From Streptomyces sp. NBC_01306 (lineage in GTDB: Bacteria > Actinomycetota > Actinomycetes > Streptomycetales > Streptomycetaceae), in the NCBI RefSeq assembly GCF_026340465.1, contig NZ_JAPEPC010000001.1, forward strand, positions 7,083,501 to 7,147,500: a stretch of 64,000 nucleotides of DNA. Direction: 5' to 3'. Position numbers and translations under genes: made by a program. Each line of letters begins with the position of its first letter. Positions within the stretch are counted from its first letter, which is position 1. A model generated the notes under the pieces. It saw only the letters and a program-made list of their open reading frames with translations, had not been told where the DNA came from and made no database searches. Positions 32,859-41,227 of this stretch are shown one piece after another.

Positions 32859-34910
32859 ATGGCAGGACGAGATCTTCCCCTGATCGGGCCGGGCGAGCGG
32901 CTGGCCCTCAACCGCATGGGCAGTTTCGACTGGGACCTGCGCAGCGGGACGCTGGAGTTCGACGGGCCCGGTCTCGCGGTGTTCGATCTGCGCCCCGGCG
33001 AGTTCGACGGCCGCCCCGAGTCCCTGGGCATCCGCATCCCGCCCGAGGAGGGCAACAGGCTCGACGCGGCGCTGACGCAGGCCATCCGGACCGGCCGTTC
33101 CTCGTACGGGGTGTACTTCCAGCTGCGGCGCCGCAACGGGGTCCGGCAGTGGACCCACACCCGCGGCCGGATCCTGCGGGACGAACAGGAAACCCCGTAC
33201 CGCGTCATCGGGATCGTGCGCAACGCGACGACCGAACTGACCGAATTCGTCACCGTCAGCCCCGTCGAAGCGGGCCGCCGACGGGTGACCGCCATGGTCC
33301 AGGGCACCACCGACGCGCTCTCCCGGGCGGTCACCGTCGACGATGTGACGGCAGTCCTGACCGGCGACAACGGGCTAGAACGCTTCGGAGCCGACGGGCT
33401 CGTCCTCGGCCTGGTCGCGGGCGGGGCACTGGAACTCGTCGCGATCTCCGGGGACACGATGCACGTCCTGGACGACCTGAGGCGCCACCGGCTCGACGAC
33501 TCGCTGCCGCTGGCCGACGCGATCCTGTCCCAGCAGCCGCGGTTCGTCACCTCGCTGGCCGATCTTTCGGAGGAGTACCCCCGGCTGCGTCCGTACACCG
33601 AGGGGATGGGGCTCGACGCGGCGGCCTTCCTGCCGCTGATCGCGCAGGCACGCTCCATCGGCTGTCTGGCGCTCTTCTACCGGGGGCGCAGCCGCTTCTC
33701 GTCGGAGGACCGCAACCTCTGCCTGGGCCTTGCGGGCATCGTCGCCCAGTCCCTGCAGCGCGCCGTTCTCTTCGACCAGGAAAGGGAGTTCGCCACCGGG
33801 CTCCAGTCCGCCATGCTGCCCCGGCGCATCCCCGAGTTCCCGTCCGCCGAGATCGCCGTGCGCTACCACTCGGCGTGGAGCGGCCGGGAGGTCGGCGGCG
33901 ACTGGTACGACGTCGTCGCCCTGCCGCGCGGCAGGGTGGGCATCGTGGTCGGTGACGTCCAGGGCCACGACACACACGCGTCGGCCATCATGGGCCAGCT
34001 CCGTATCGCACTGCGCGCGTACGCGGGGGAGGGGCACGCCCCGGGCACCGTGCTGGCGCGCGCCTCCCGCTTCCTCGCCGAGTTGGACACCGACCGCTTC
34101 GCCACCTGCACCTACGCCCAGGTCGATCTGGCGTCGGGTGCGATCAGGGCGGTCCGCGCGGGGCATCTCGGACCACTGATCCGCCACACCGACGGGCGGG
34201 TCGGCTGGCCGAACGTACGCGGCGGCCTCCCGCTCGGCCTGGGCACGGAGTTCGGGCAGGAGGAGTACCCCGAGACCCGGCTCGACCTGGTGCCCGGTGA
34301 GACCCTCCTGCTCTGCACCGACGGCCTGGTCGAGGAGCCGGGTACCGACATCGGTGTCGGGATGGACGCGCTCGCCGACGCGGTGCGTCAGGGTCCCGAG
34401 GGGGCGGAGGCGCTCGCCGACGACGTGGCCACCCGGCTCTGGGAGCGCTGGGGCACCAGTGACGACGTCGCCCTGCTGGTACTGCGCAGGGCGCCCGACC
34501 CGGGGACCCCGCAGGCACCCCGTATCCACCAGTACATCCACCAGGCCGACCCGGAAGGGCTCGCCGAGGCCCGCGCCGTCCTGCGCGGCGCGCTGGAGGC
34601 CTGGGGGCTCGAAGAGCTCGTCGACGACGTGGAGCTCGCCGCGGGGGAACTCCTGGTGAACGTGCTGCTGCACACGGAGGGCGGCGCCGTCCTGACCCTC
34701 GAAGTGCTGCCCGAGCCGGTGCGGCGGATCCGGCTCTGGGTCAAGGACCGGTCCAGCGCCTGGCCGCGCCGCCGCACCCCGGGGGAAGCGGCGACCTCGG
34801 GGCGCGGCCTGATGATGATCGACGCGGTGTCGGCCCGCTGGGGTGTCGAACCGCGCGGGGACGGCAAGGCCGTCTGGTGCGAGTTCGAGCCGTCCGGCAA
34901 CGGCACCTGA
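32859..34910 (+). CDS. PAS-GAF-PP2C-HATPase regulatory protein
   Basis: The 683-residue cytosolic protein combines four parts: a PAS-like domain (about 10 to 125), a GAF domain (about 135 to 310), a SpoIIE-type PP2C domain (about 320 to 540, with GGDWYD, GDVQGHD, TDGLVEE and DDVALLVL) and a C-terminal RsbW-like HATPase (about 555 to 680). In the HATPase the N box ELLVNVLLHT and the GRGL turn are present, while the G1 box is altered to KDRSS. It thus has both phosphatase and anti-sigma kinase-like parts in one chain, a layout frequent in Streptomyces. The ATG at 32859 has GGAG upstream; a TTG at 32826 is less likely. Confidence 0.92.
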   Translation: MAGRDLPLIGPGERLALNRMGSFDWDLRSGTLEFDGPGLAVFDLRPGEFDGRPESLGIRIPPEEGNRLDAALTQAIRTGRSSYGVYFQLRRRNGVRQWTHTRGRILRDEQETPYRVIGIVRNATTELTEFVTVSPVEAGRRRVTAMVQGTTDALSRAVTVDDVTAVLTGDNGLERFGADGLVLGLVAGGALELVAISGDTMHVLDDLRRHRLDDSLPLADAILSQQPRFVTSLADLSEEYPRLRPYTEGMGLDAAAFLPLIAQARSIGCLALFYRGRSRFSSEDRNLCLGLAGIVAQSLQRAVLFDQEREFATGLQSAMLPRRIPEFPSAEIAVRYHSAWSGREVGGDWYDVVALPRGRVGIVVGDVQGHDTHASAIMGQLRIALRAYAGEGHAPGTVLARASRFLAELDTDRFATCTYAQVDLASGAIRAVRAGHLGPLIRHTDGRVGWPNVRGGLPLGLGTEFGQEEYPETRLDLVPGETLLLCTDGLVEEPGTDIGVGMDALADAVRQGPEGAEALADDVATRLWERWGTSDDVALLVLRRAPDPGTPQAPRIHQYIHQADPEGLAEARAVLRGALEAWGLEELVDDVELAAGELLVNVLLHTEGGAVLTLEVLPEPVRRIRLWVKDRSSAWPRRRTPGEAATSGRGLMMIDAVSARWGVEPRGDGKAVWCEFEPSGNGT

Positions 34911-34952
34911 GTAAGTAACTTCCGTACTCGTCGGGGGTGTTGAGGGCGCGGA

Positions 34953-35585
34953 TTACCGGATGAGGCTTTCGACCTCATCGGAGAAGAGCTGGTCCACGTC
35001 GAAGTCCATGCCGTCGAAGTGGCCCGCGACCTCCAGGCCGACCAGCCCGTGCAGCCGGGTCCAGGCCCGCAGCGCCCGGTGCTCCGCCGTTTCCGCCGGG
35101 TCCAGACCCTCGCAGGCGGACACCGTGGTCCGCATCATTCCGGCCGCGATGGTCCTGGTCTCCTCGGGCGCGCTGTATCCGGGGACCGGGGTCCCGTAGA
35201 TCAGCAGATAGCGCTCCGGATGCTCCTTCGCCCAGCCGCGCCAGGCATGTGCCAGCCCGCGCAGCCGCGCTCCCCGCACGCTCTGCGCGCCCTCTCCCGG
35301 AGTGGCCCCACCGCTAGCGCCCCCGGCGGCCCGGGTCAGTGCGGCGGCGAGGCCGGTGTACGCGTCGGCGATCAGCGCGGTCAGGAGTTCGTCGCGGCTG
35401 GCGAAGTAGCGGTAGAGCGCGGGGCCCGTCATGCCCATCGCCTTGGCGATCGCGTTCACCGAGATGCCGGCCGGCCCTGTCCTGGCCAGCTGCTCCAGGG
35501 CGATGTCCTTGGCCTCCCGCCTGGTCTGCTCCCGCAGACGTGCGCGCCGGTCGGGCGGCGTGGAGGGCGTGGTCTCTTCGCTCAT
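34953..35585 (-). CDS. TetR family regulator of the divergent oxidoreductase
   Basis: About 210 residues. The N-terminal HTH includes ISVNAIAKAMGMTGPALYRY, a typical TetR recognition region, and the rest is an all-helical ligand domain. The ATG at 35585 follows AAAGGA; the open frame extends to 35633 without a site. It is divergent from a quinone-oxidoreductase-like gene with 123 bp between them, an AT-rich island containing several inverted repeats. This arrangement is typical of repressors that control the neighbour and themselves. The inducer is unknown. Confidence 0.9.
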   Translation of the reverse strand: MSEETTPSTPPDRRARLREQTRREAKDIALEQLARTGPAGISVNAIAKAMGMTGPALYRYFASRDELLTALIADAYTGLAAALTRAAGGASGGATPGEGAQSVRGARLRGLAHAWRGWAKEHPERYLLIYGTPVPGYSAPEETRTIAAGMMRTTVSACEGLDPAETAEHRALRAWTRLHGLVGLEVAGHFDGMDFDVDQLFSDEVESLIR

Positions 35586-35646
35586 ACGGAGTCCTTTCGT
35601 GCCGCGCCTGTGGCAGTGAACCGCGCTTGACAATCAATCGTAACAG

Positions 35647-35685
35647 CTTCACTCTTCAGTTAGAGGTTATAACTAACAAGTGAAG
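35647..35685. promoter_or_regulatory. TetR operator region
   Basis: Nested inverted repeats lie between the TetR and oxidoreductase genes: CTTCACT (35647-35653) with AGTGAAG (35679-35685), GTTAG (35659-35663) with CTAAC (35673-35677), and the 8 bp palindrome GTTATAAC (35666-35673). A TTGACA lies at 35627-35632 but has no well-spaced -10 that I can see. The cluster is the probable TetR operator and promoter. Confidence 0.5.
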
Positions 35686-35708
35686 TGATAACGAAAGGCA
35701 GTGGAGTG

Positions 35709-36770
35709 ATGACGAACGCCGAGAACCCCAGCTTCCTCAGGAACGCCACGGTCACCGAGGTCGTCCTGCCGGGTGCCGTCGAGCCGGAGGGTCTGGAGGT
35801 GCGGACCCGGCCGGCGCCCGCCCCCGGGCCCGGTGAGGTGCTGCTGGAGATGGAGGCCACCGGCGTCTCGTTCGCCGAGCAGCAGATGCGCCGCGGCAAG
35901 TACTACGACCAGCCGGCGTACCCCTTCGTGCCGGGCTACGACGTGGTGGGCACCGTCGTGGAGGCGGGGCCGGGCGTGGACTCCGGTCTGGTGGGCAACC
36001 GGTTCGCCGCGCTGCTCAAGACCGGGGGCTGGGCGGACCGTCTGCTGGTCCGCGCCGCTGATCTGGTCCCGGTGCCCGCCGGTGTCGATCCGGCCGAGGC
36101 CGAGACCCTCGTCGTCAACGGGATCACCGCCTGGCAGATGCTGCACCGCGCCGCCCGGGTCCGCGCCGGGCAGACCGTCCTGGTGCACGGTGCGAACGGC
36201 GGGGTGGGCTCCACGCTCGTACAGCTGGCCCTGCTCGCCGGGGCGCAGGTCATCGGTACGGCTTCGCCCCGCCACCATGAGGCCCTGCGCGCCCGGGGTG
36301 TCGTCCCCGTCGACTACCGGGCGCCCGGTCTGGCGGACCGGCTGCGGGCCGCCGCCCCGCACGGCGTGGACGCCGTCTTCGACCATGTCGGCGGTGACGG
36401 CGTCGTCGACTCGTTCCGGCTGCTGGCGCCGGGCGGCACCCTCGTGTCGTACGGCACCGCGGCCACCCGGGACACGCCGGGATCCTCCAGGCTGCCGGTG
36501 CTCCAGCTGATCGGGCGGCTGGCCCTCTGGAATCTGCTGCCCAACCGCCGCCGTGCCACCTTCTACAACATCTGGGCGGGGAAGCGGCGCGCCGCGGAGT
36601 TCCGGGCGCGCACCCGGTCCGATCTGATCCAGGTACTGGATCTGCTCGCCGACGGCTCGCTCACCGCCCCGGTCGCAGCCCGCATCCCGCTGGACCGCGC
36701 GGCCGAAGCCCTGCGGCTGGCCGAGTCGGGAACGGTCACGGGAAAGGTCGTCCTGACCCCGGTTCCGTAG
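35709..36770 (+). CDS. Zinc-independent quinone oxidoreductase (MDR superfamily)
   Basis: The 353-residue protein belongs to the medium-chain dehydrogenase/reductase superfamily, NADPH-dependent reductases of quinones or enones. FVPGYDVVGTVVEAG is the N-terminal catalytic-domain motif and VHGANGGVGSTLVQLALLAG is the nucleotide-binding Rossmann motif. The cysteine and histidine ligands of zinc alcohol dehydrogenases are absent, so it is the zeta-crystallin-like type. The ATG at 35709 follows GTGGAG; a GTG at 35685 lies within the operator region and is less likely. Control by the divergent TetR suggests induction by an electrophile. Confidence 0.9.
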   Translation: MTNAENPSFLRNATVTEVVLPGAVEPEGLEVRTRPAPAPGPGEVLLEMEATGVSFAEQQMRRGKYYDQPAYPFVPGYDVVGTVVEAGPGVDSGLVGNRFAALLKTGGWADRLLVRAADLVPVPAGVDPAEAETLVVNGITAWQMLHRAARVRAGQTVLVHGANGGVGSTLVQLALLAGAQVIGTASPRHHEALRARGVVPVDYRAPGLADRLRAAAPHGVDAVFDHVGGDGVVDSFRLLAPGGTLVSYGTAATRDTPGSSRLPVLQLIGRLALWNLLPNRRRATFYNIWAGKRRAAEFRARTRSDLIQVLDLLADGSLTAPVAARIPLDRAAEALRLAESGTVTGKVVLTPVP

Positions 36771-36863
36771 CCGATGGGCCCGGGGGCCGCGGGAGCGGTA
36801 CGCCCGCGATGGTCCGGGGCCGCGGATATCCGGCGGCCCCCGAACCCTCGCGGCTCCACCGTG

Positions 36864-37703
36864 CTACGGGACGTAGTTGAAGGTGTCCGGGTCTGGGCCG
36901 GTGCGCTCACCGCGATCCAGGCCGGTGATGGCGGCCATGTCGGCCTCGGTGAGCTCGAAGTCGAAGAGTGCGAAGTTCTCCTCGACGCGCGAGCGCGTGA
37001 CGGACTTCGGGAACACGATGTCGTTCCGCTGAATGTGCCAGCGCAGCGTGACCTGGGCCGGGGTGCGGCCGAGCCGGCGGGCGATCCCGGTGATCGTCGG
37101 GTCGTCCAGGACCTTGCCCTGGGCGATCGGCGACCACGCCTCGGTGGCGATCCGGTGCCCGGCGCCGAACGCGCGCACCTCGTCCTGCGCCAGATAGGGG
37201 TGGACCTCGATCTGGTTCACGGCCGGCACGATCTCGGTCTCCTGGAGGAGTCGCCGCAGATGGTGCGGCTGGAAGTTGGAGACCCCGATCGCCTTCGCGC
37301 GGCCCGAGCGGTAGATCTCCTCCATGGCCGTCCACGTCTCGACGAAATCGCCGACGCCGGGCAGCGGCCAGTGGATCAGGAACAGGTCCAGATAGTCGAA
37401 ACGCAGCTCGCTGAGTGTCCGGTCGAAGGCCTTGAGCGCGTCGTCGTGGGCGTGGAAGCCGTTGTTCAGCTTGCTGGTGACGAAGACGTCCTCGCGGGCC
37501 AGACCGGAGTCGCGTACCGCCTGCCCGACCTCCTTCTCGTTGCCGTACATCTCGGCGGTGTCGATGTGCCGGTAACCGGTCTCCAGAGCGGCCAGCGTCG
37601 CCGCGACGGTGTCGGCCGGCTCGATCTGGAACACACCGAAGCCCAGCTGGGGGATCTGGACGCCGTTGTTCAGGCTGATGGTGGGAACCGCGTTCACAAT
37701 CAT
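36864..37703 (-). CDS. Aldo/keto reductase
   Basis: The 279-residue cytosolic protein is an NADPH-dependent aldo/keto reductase of the 2,5-diketogluconate reductase type. The full tetrad is visible: D48 and Y53 in HIDTAEMYGNE, K78 in VTSKL and H111 in FLIHWP. Cofactor-binding KSVTRSRVEENF is near the C-terminus. The ATG at 37703 has AGGCAAGGA upstream; the open frame further up is not protein-like. It is divergent from the FadE26-like acyl-CoA dehydrogenase gene with 216 bp between them, and the KstR-like site there is closer to the dehydrogenase. Confidence 0.93.
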   Translation of the reverse strand: MIVNAVPTISLNNGVQIPQLGFGVFQIEPADTVAATLAALETGYRHIDTAEMYGNEKEVGQAVRDSGLAREDVFVTSKLNNGFHAHDDALKAFDRTLSELRFDYLDLFLIHWPLPGVGDFVETWTAMEEIYRSGRAKAIGVSNFQPHHLRRLLQETEIVPAVNQIEVHPYLAQDEVRAFGAGHRIATEAWSPIAQGKVLDDPTITGIARRLGRTPAQVTLRWHIQRNDIVFPKSVTRSRVEENFALFDFELTEADMAAITGLDRGERTGPDPDTFNYVP

Positions 37704-37853
37704 TCCTTGCCTCGTCCGGATGATGCCTCGGTCAGGGGGCGGCCCGCGCCGCACCCTGGAACCAGGGTGCAACGGTGCGGGCCCCCTGTCGCATCGGCTG
37801 CCCGGCACAGCCGCCCCCATGCGGGGGCGGCGGCGAAGACAGGACGGTCATCG

Positions 37854-37881
37854 CCATTCCAAAAGAATGGAACACGTTCTA
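37854..37881 (+). promoter_or_regulatory. KstR-type operator and adjacent palindrome
   Basis: The sequence at 37868-37881 fits TnnAACnnGTTnnA, the KstR consensus, at every fixed base. A second perfect inverted repeat CCATTC-CAAAA-GAATGG (37854-37870) overlaps it on the left. Both lie 39 to 66 bp before the acyl-CoA dehydrogenase start, a suitable place for promoter control. Confidence 0.55.
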
Positions 37882-37919
37882 CTGTGCCCCTCGATCCGAC
37901 GCCGCACCGAGGAGGGGCC

Positions 37920-39110
37920 GTGCACCTCGAATACACCCCCGAACAACAGCAGTTGCGTACCGAGCTGCGCGCGTACTTCGCCGACCTGGTACCCGACAAC
38001 GCCTACGCGCGGTACGCGGACCCGGCGGCGCAGAAGCGCTTCTACCGGGAGACCGTCCGCCGTCTGGGCGGTGACGGCTGGCTGGGTGTCGGCTGGCCGA
38101 AGGAGTACGGCGGACGCGGGCTCTCCCCGATGGAGCAGTTCATCTTCTTCGACGAGGCGGCGCAGGCCGGTGTGCCGCTGCCGCTGATGGCGCTCAACAC
38201 GGTCGGCCCGACGATCATGCAGTTCGGCACCGATGAGCAGAAGTCGTACTTCCTGCCGAAGATCCTCAAGGGCGAGATCGACTTCGCGATCGGCTACAGC
38301 GAGCCCGACGCCGGCACCGACCTCGCCGCGCTGAAGACCCGCGCCGTGCGCGAGGGCGACGAGACCACCGGCCATTACACGGTGAACGGCCAGAAGATCT
38401 GGACGACCAACGGGGACACCGCCGACTGGGTGTGGCTCGCCGTCCGCACCGATCCGGCGGCCCCCGCGCACAAGGGCATCACCATGCTGCTGGTGCCGAC
38501 GGACGACCCCGGCTACTCCTGCACCCTCATCAACACCCTGGCCTCCCACGACACCACCGCCAGCTACTACGAGAACGTCAGGGTCCCCGCCTCCCGCCGG
38601 GTCGGTGAGGAGAACAAGGGCTGGCGGCTGATCACCAACCAGCTCAACCACGAGCGGGTCACCCTCGCAGCCCACGGCACCATGGCCATCCGGGCCCTGC
38701 ACAACGTCCAGCGGTGGGCCGCGGAGACGGAGATCGACGGCGGGCGCCGGGTCATCGACCTCGGCTGGGTGCGCGGCCGGCTGGCCCGCACCCACACCCG
38801 GCTCGACGCGATGAAGCTGCTGAACTGGCAGATGGTCAACGCCGTACAGAACGGCACGCTCACCCCGCAGGACGCGTCCGCGGTCAAGGTGTACGGGTCG
38901 GAGGCCCGCAGGGACGCCTACGCCTGGCTGATGGAGGTCATCGGCGCGGCGGGCCCCCTCAAGGAGGGCTCGGCCGGCGCGGTGCTCCACGGCGAACTGG
39001 AGCGCGGCTACCGCTCGGCCGTCATCTTCACCTTCGGCGGCGGCAACAACGAGATCCAGCGGGAGATCATCTCCTGGATCGGACTGGGGATGCCGCGGGT
39101 GCGGCGGTAG
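37920..39110 (+). CDS. Acyl-CoA dehydrogenase, FadE26/ChsE4-like
   Basis: The 396-residue flavoprotein oxidises an acyl-CoA to the enoyl-CoA. Family sequences are GWPKEYGGRGLSPMEQ, GYSEPDAGTDLAALKTRAV (flavin contact), NGQKIWTT and TFGGGNNEIQREII near the C-terminus. From recall it is closest to mycobacterial FadE26, a subunit of the heteromeric dehydrogenase of sterol side-chain degradation, which needs a partner subunit; none is adjacent here. GAGGAGGGG precedes the GTG at 37920. A KstR-type motif lies just upstream, strengthening a link to sterol or isoprenoid acid catabolism, though Streptomyces substrates may differ. Confidence 0.88.
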   Translation: MHLEYTPEQQQLRTELRAYFADLVPDNAYARYADPAAQKRFYRETVRRLGGDGWLGVGWPKEYGGRGLSPMEQFIFFDEAAQAGVPLPLMALNTVGPTIMQFGTDEQKSYFLPKILKGEIDFAIGYSEPDAGTDLAALKTRAVREGDETTGHYTVNGQKIWTTNGDTADWVWLAVRTDPAAPAHKGITMLLVPTDDPGYSCTLINTLASHDTTASYYENVRVPASRRVGEENKGWRLITNQLNHERVTLAAHGTMAIRALHNVQRWAAETEIDGGRRVIDLGWVRGRLARTHTRLDAMKLLNWQMVNAVQNGTLTPQDASAVKVYGSEARRDAYAWLMEVIGAAGPLKEGSAGAVLHGELERGYRSAVIFTFGGGNNEIQREIISWIGLGMPRVRR

Positions 39111-39139
39111 CCCCGCCGTTTCACCTGGGTACGGCGGCT

Positions 39140-39327
39140 GGTGGGGCGAAAGGGCGAAGGTGGCGGTGATGCTCGCCAATGGCGGCGAGGCCATCGCGGA
39201 TCCGGCCGTACTGCGGGACCAGGCAGAGGCGTTCGCCCCCGTCGCTTCGACACCGACGGCCTGGCGGCTGCTCGCCGACGTTGACGAATTCACCGCGCTC
39301 GCAGCCTTCCTGCTCGCCCAGCCGTGA
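39140..39327 (+). pseudogene. IS1380-type transposase fragment
   Basis: The frame ending at the TGA 39325-39327 contains GGEAIADPAVLRDQ and PVASTPTAWRLL, which match the N-terminal part of IS1380 family transposases. Only about 50 residues remain; the DDE catalytic region is missing and the sequence after WRLLADVDE diverges. The stop directly abuts the stop of the convergent diiron protein gene. It marks an old insertion and deletion at this junction. Confidence 0.7.
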
Positions 39328-40038
39328 TCAGTTTTGCTGTGAACGACCCAGTTCGGACAGATCGGTGTAGAGGCGGTTCAGCGCGTACGCGCCCAGGCCG
39401 AGGCCCTGGTCGATTCGGCGTCGTGCGGCTGGGTTCCGGTAGTGGGGTTCCAGCAGCAGGAAGAAGTCCTCTGCGTGTTGTTCGTCGATTTCGGAGTGGA
39501 GGCCGTAGTGCATCAGGTCGGCTTGAGCGACCCAACCCCGGTTCACAGCCGCGTTGCCCGTGATGGCCGATACCGAGGCGAATGCGTACTCGATCGCGCC
39601 CATGCAGCCAATTCCTACCTGCGGATCCTCCCACGTACACACCGCACTGAGAACGCTGTTGTACGCGTGGACGGCCGGCATCATCGTCAGGCCGTTCAGC
39701 CGTACGGTGTCGCTGCCGATGCTGGCCAGAAATCCGCGGAAGGTCTCGTGATGGAATTCCTGAGGGCGGAATCCGCCGTGTTCTTCCACGACATTGCCCA
39801 GGATGCCGACGCGATCCGCGGGGTGCTCGATCCGGGACACCAGCGCAGCCATCGGACGGGCGAAGTAGGTGACGGCGAAACCTAGTTGCTCCTGGCTTGC
39901 GCGGAAGTTCTCCAACGACATGCTTCCGTCTACCAGCGTTCGGAAGTACGCATTGTTCAGGACACCGGTCTCGGCCACGATGCGCTTGGCGTGCGCTGTC
40001 ACCAGCGGGGCCTTGGTTGTCCGCGGATGGGTGGTCAC
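39328..40038 (-). CDS. Heme-oxygenase-like diiron/iron-containing redox enzyme
   Basis: The 236-residue all-helical protein resembles the TenA/PqqC-like and heme-oxygenase-like diiron oxidase (HDO) superfamily. Candidate metal ligands are E50, E85 or E86, H87 (VEEHGG), E150 and the C-terminal H181-x3-D185-x2-H188, the spacing seen in known HDO enzymes. Such enzymes perform oxidative C-C or N-oxygenation chemistry in small-molecule biosynthesis. GC content appears lower than its neighbours. It lies 140 bp downstream of a calcium-binding EF-hand gene on the same strand and next to an IS1380 scar. A small inverted repeat at 40092-40146 lies in its leader. Confidence 0.8.
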   Translation of the reverse strand: MTTHPRTTKAPLVTAHAKRIVAETGVLNNAYFRTLVDGSMSLENFRASQEQLGFAVTYFARPMAALVSRIEHPADRVGILGNVVEEHGGFRPQEFHHETFRGFLASIGSDTVRLNGLTMMPAVHAYNSVLSAVCTWEDPQVGIGCMGAIEYAFASVSAITGNAAVNRGWVAQADLMHYGLHSEIDEQHAEDFFLLLEPHYRNPAARRRIDQGLGLGAYALNRLYTDLSELGRSQQN

Positions 40039-40178
40039 GGTCGGTTCTCCTGGCGTGTTGTTCGTGAGCGCGGCTCGATGCGGGACCGGCGGAGCCCCTC
40101 TGATCGCCGGTGCCGAGAGGAATCAGCACCCGACGGCGAGGGGCTCTGGACGAGAGGACCCTGTCCAGTTCTGCCGGC

Positions 40179-40736
40179 TCAGGAACGCAGGGGCCCCAGG
40201 AGGCGGTGGCCTCGGTCGTTCGGATCAGTACTGCTGTGGAACACGCGAATGGCCGCTCTCAGCTCGTCAGTTGAGATGGAGCCGGAGCTGTCGGTGTCGA
40301 TGTCGGCGAACGACACGTCGATGTCTTCGTCGCTCAGCGCGAAAGAGGACTGAAACAGGCGCTTGAACTCGGACTTGTCGAGTTCGCCGTCTCCGTCGAC
40401 GTCGGCGGTGGCCACGAAGACCTTGGCGGACGGCGTGACAATCCGCGCGTAATCATCCGGCCTGTCCTCCAGGCTGACAAATCCGGCCAGGAATTCTTCG
40501 CGTGATACGACGCCGTCCCCGTCTGTGTCCATAGGGACAAACAGTCTCTTCCAGTACTCCAGCAGGGATTTCTGCAGCGCGCTGGCGGGGGCGGTTCCTG
40601 GCGTGAGTTTGAATTCCTGCGTCGTGCGGCCCACCCAGGCGTACACGTCGGATTCGCCGACCCACCCGTCGCGCTCGTGATGGAACACGTTGTAGTAGTG
40701 CTGGGCCTTGCTGTGGATAATGGATTCTTCCGCCAT
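40179..40736 (-). CDS. Calerythrin-like EF-hand calcium-binding protein
   Basis: The 185-residue cytosolic protein has four EF-hand positions. Three loops are canonical: D70-x-D-G-D-G...E81, D112-x-D-G-D-G...E123 and D147-x-D-x-S-G...E158. The first, near residues 18 to 32, is degenerate. Length and order resemble actinobacterial calerythrin and Streptomyces Cab proteins, which buffer or sense calcium. The ATG at 40736 has an AGAGGT site. No signal peptide is seen. It is just upstream of the diiron enzyme gene on the same strand, an unusual pairing that suggests calcium or metal involvement in the same process; that is inference. Confidence 0.9.
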   Translation of the reverse strand: MAEESIIHSKAQHYYNVFHHERDGWVGESDVYAWVGRTTQEFKLTPGTAPASALQKSLLEYWKRLFVPMDTDGDGVVSREEFLAGFVSLEDRPDDYARIVTPSAKVFVATADVDGDGELDKSEFKRLFQSSFALSDEDIDVSFADIDTDSSGSISTDELRAAIRVFHSSTDPNDRGHRLLGPLRS

Positions 40737-41227
40737 GCGAAGACCTCTAATTTCCTTGTGCGGTGGGCGAATCGAGTACCCACTGCGACCCGGTCCACGA
40801 GCAATGACTCGTGAACTCAGGGTGGCAGCGTTTCCCTTCCCGGGCGCCGGCACCAAAGCTTCACCACTCATTCGAGTGAGTAATTCGACCTGGCAGTTTC
40901 AGCCCGGTTCAAGGGCGTGGCGCCGGCGCGACCGCGATCCGGCGGTGGATGTCCTCAAGCAGATTCCGCATCGCTGTGCGGAAGGTTTCAGTCCGGTGGG
41001 CCCGCTGTCTCGTGGTTTCTGTGTCTTCTGCTGTGCGCGGAGGGGCGAGCCCTTCTCGGCCGGGTGGTGGCGTACGCCAGTGACGCGGACTGCCCCCATG
41101 CGGTGGGCAGTCGAGCAGCCGAGCAGCCGGTTCAGTCGGACGCCGGGCCGAACGGCGCTGCCGAGGCCGCGAGGGCCCGGCGCCCGGCTGAAGAGTTCAA
41201 CCGACGGTGAGCGAGACCGGCAGTTCC
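40737..41227. other. Intergenic stretch without a recognised gene
   Basis: About 490 bp lie between the EF-hand gene and the convergent end of the next minus-strand gene. Short open frames exist on both strands but none shows a recognisable domain, ribosome site and consistent codon use together. An AT-richer part at 40738-40780 and 40855-40890 is the likely promoter region of the EF-hand and diiron pair. Confidence 0.5.

Noticed and set aside
40917..41210. A 97-residue plus-strand frame in the gap after the EF-hand gene
   Set aside because: No ribosome site or recognisable domain; it overlaps equally poor frames on the other strand.
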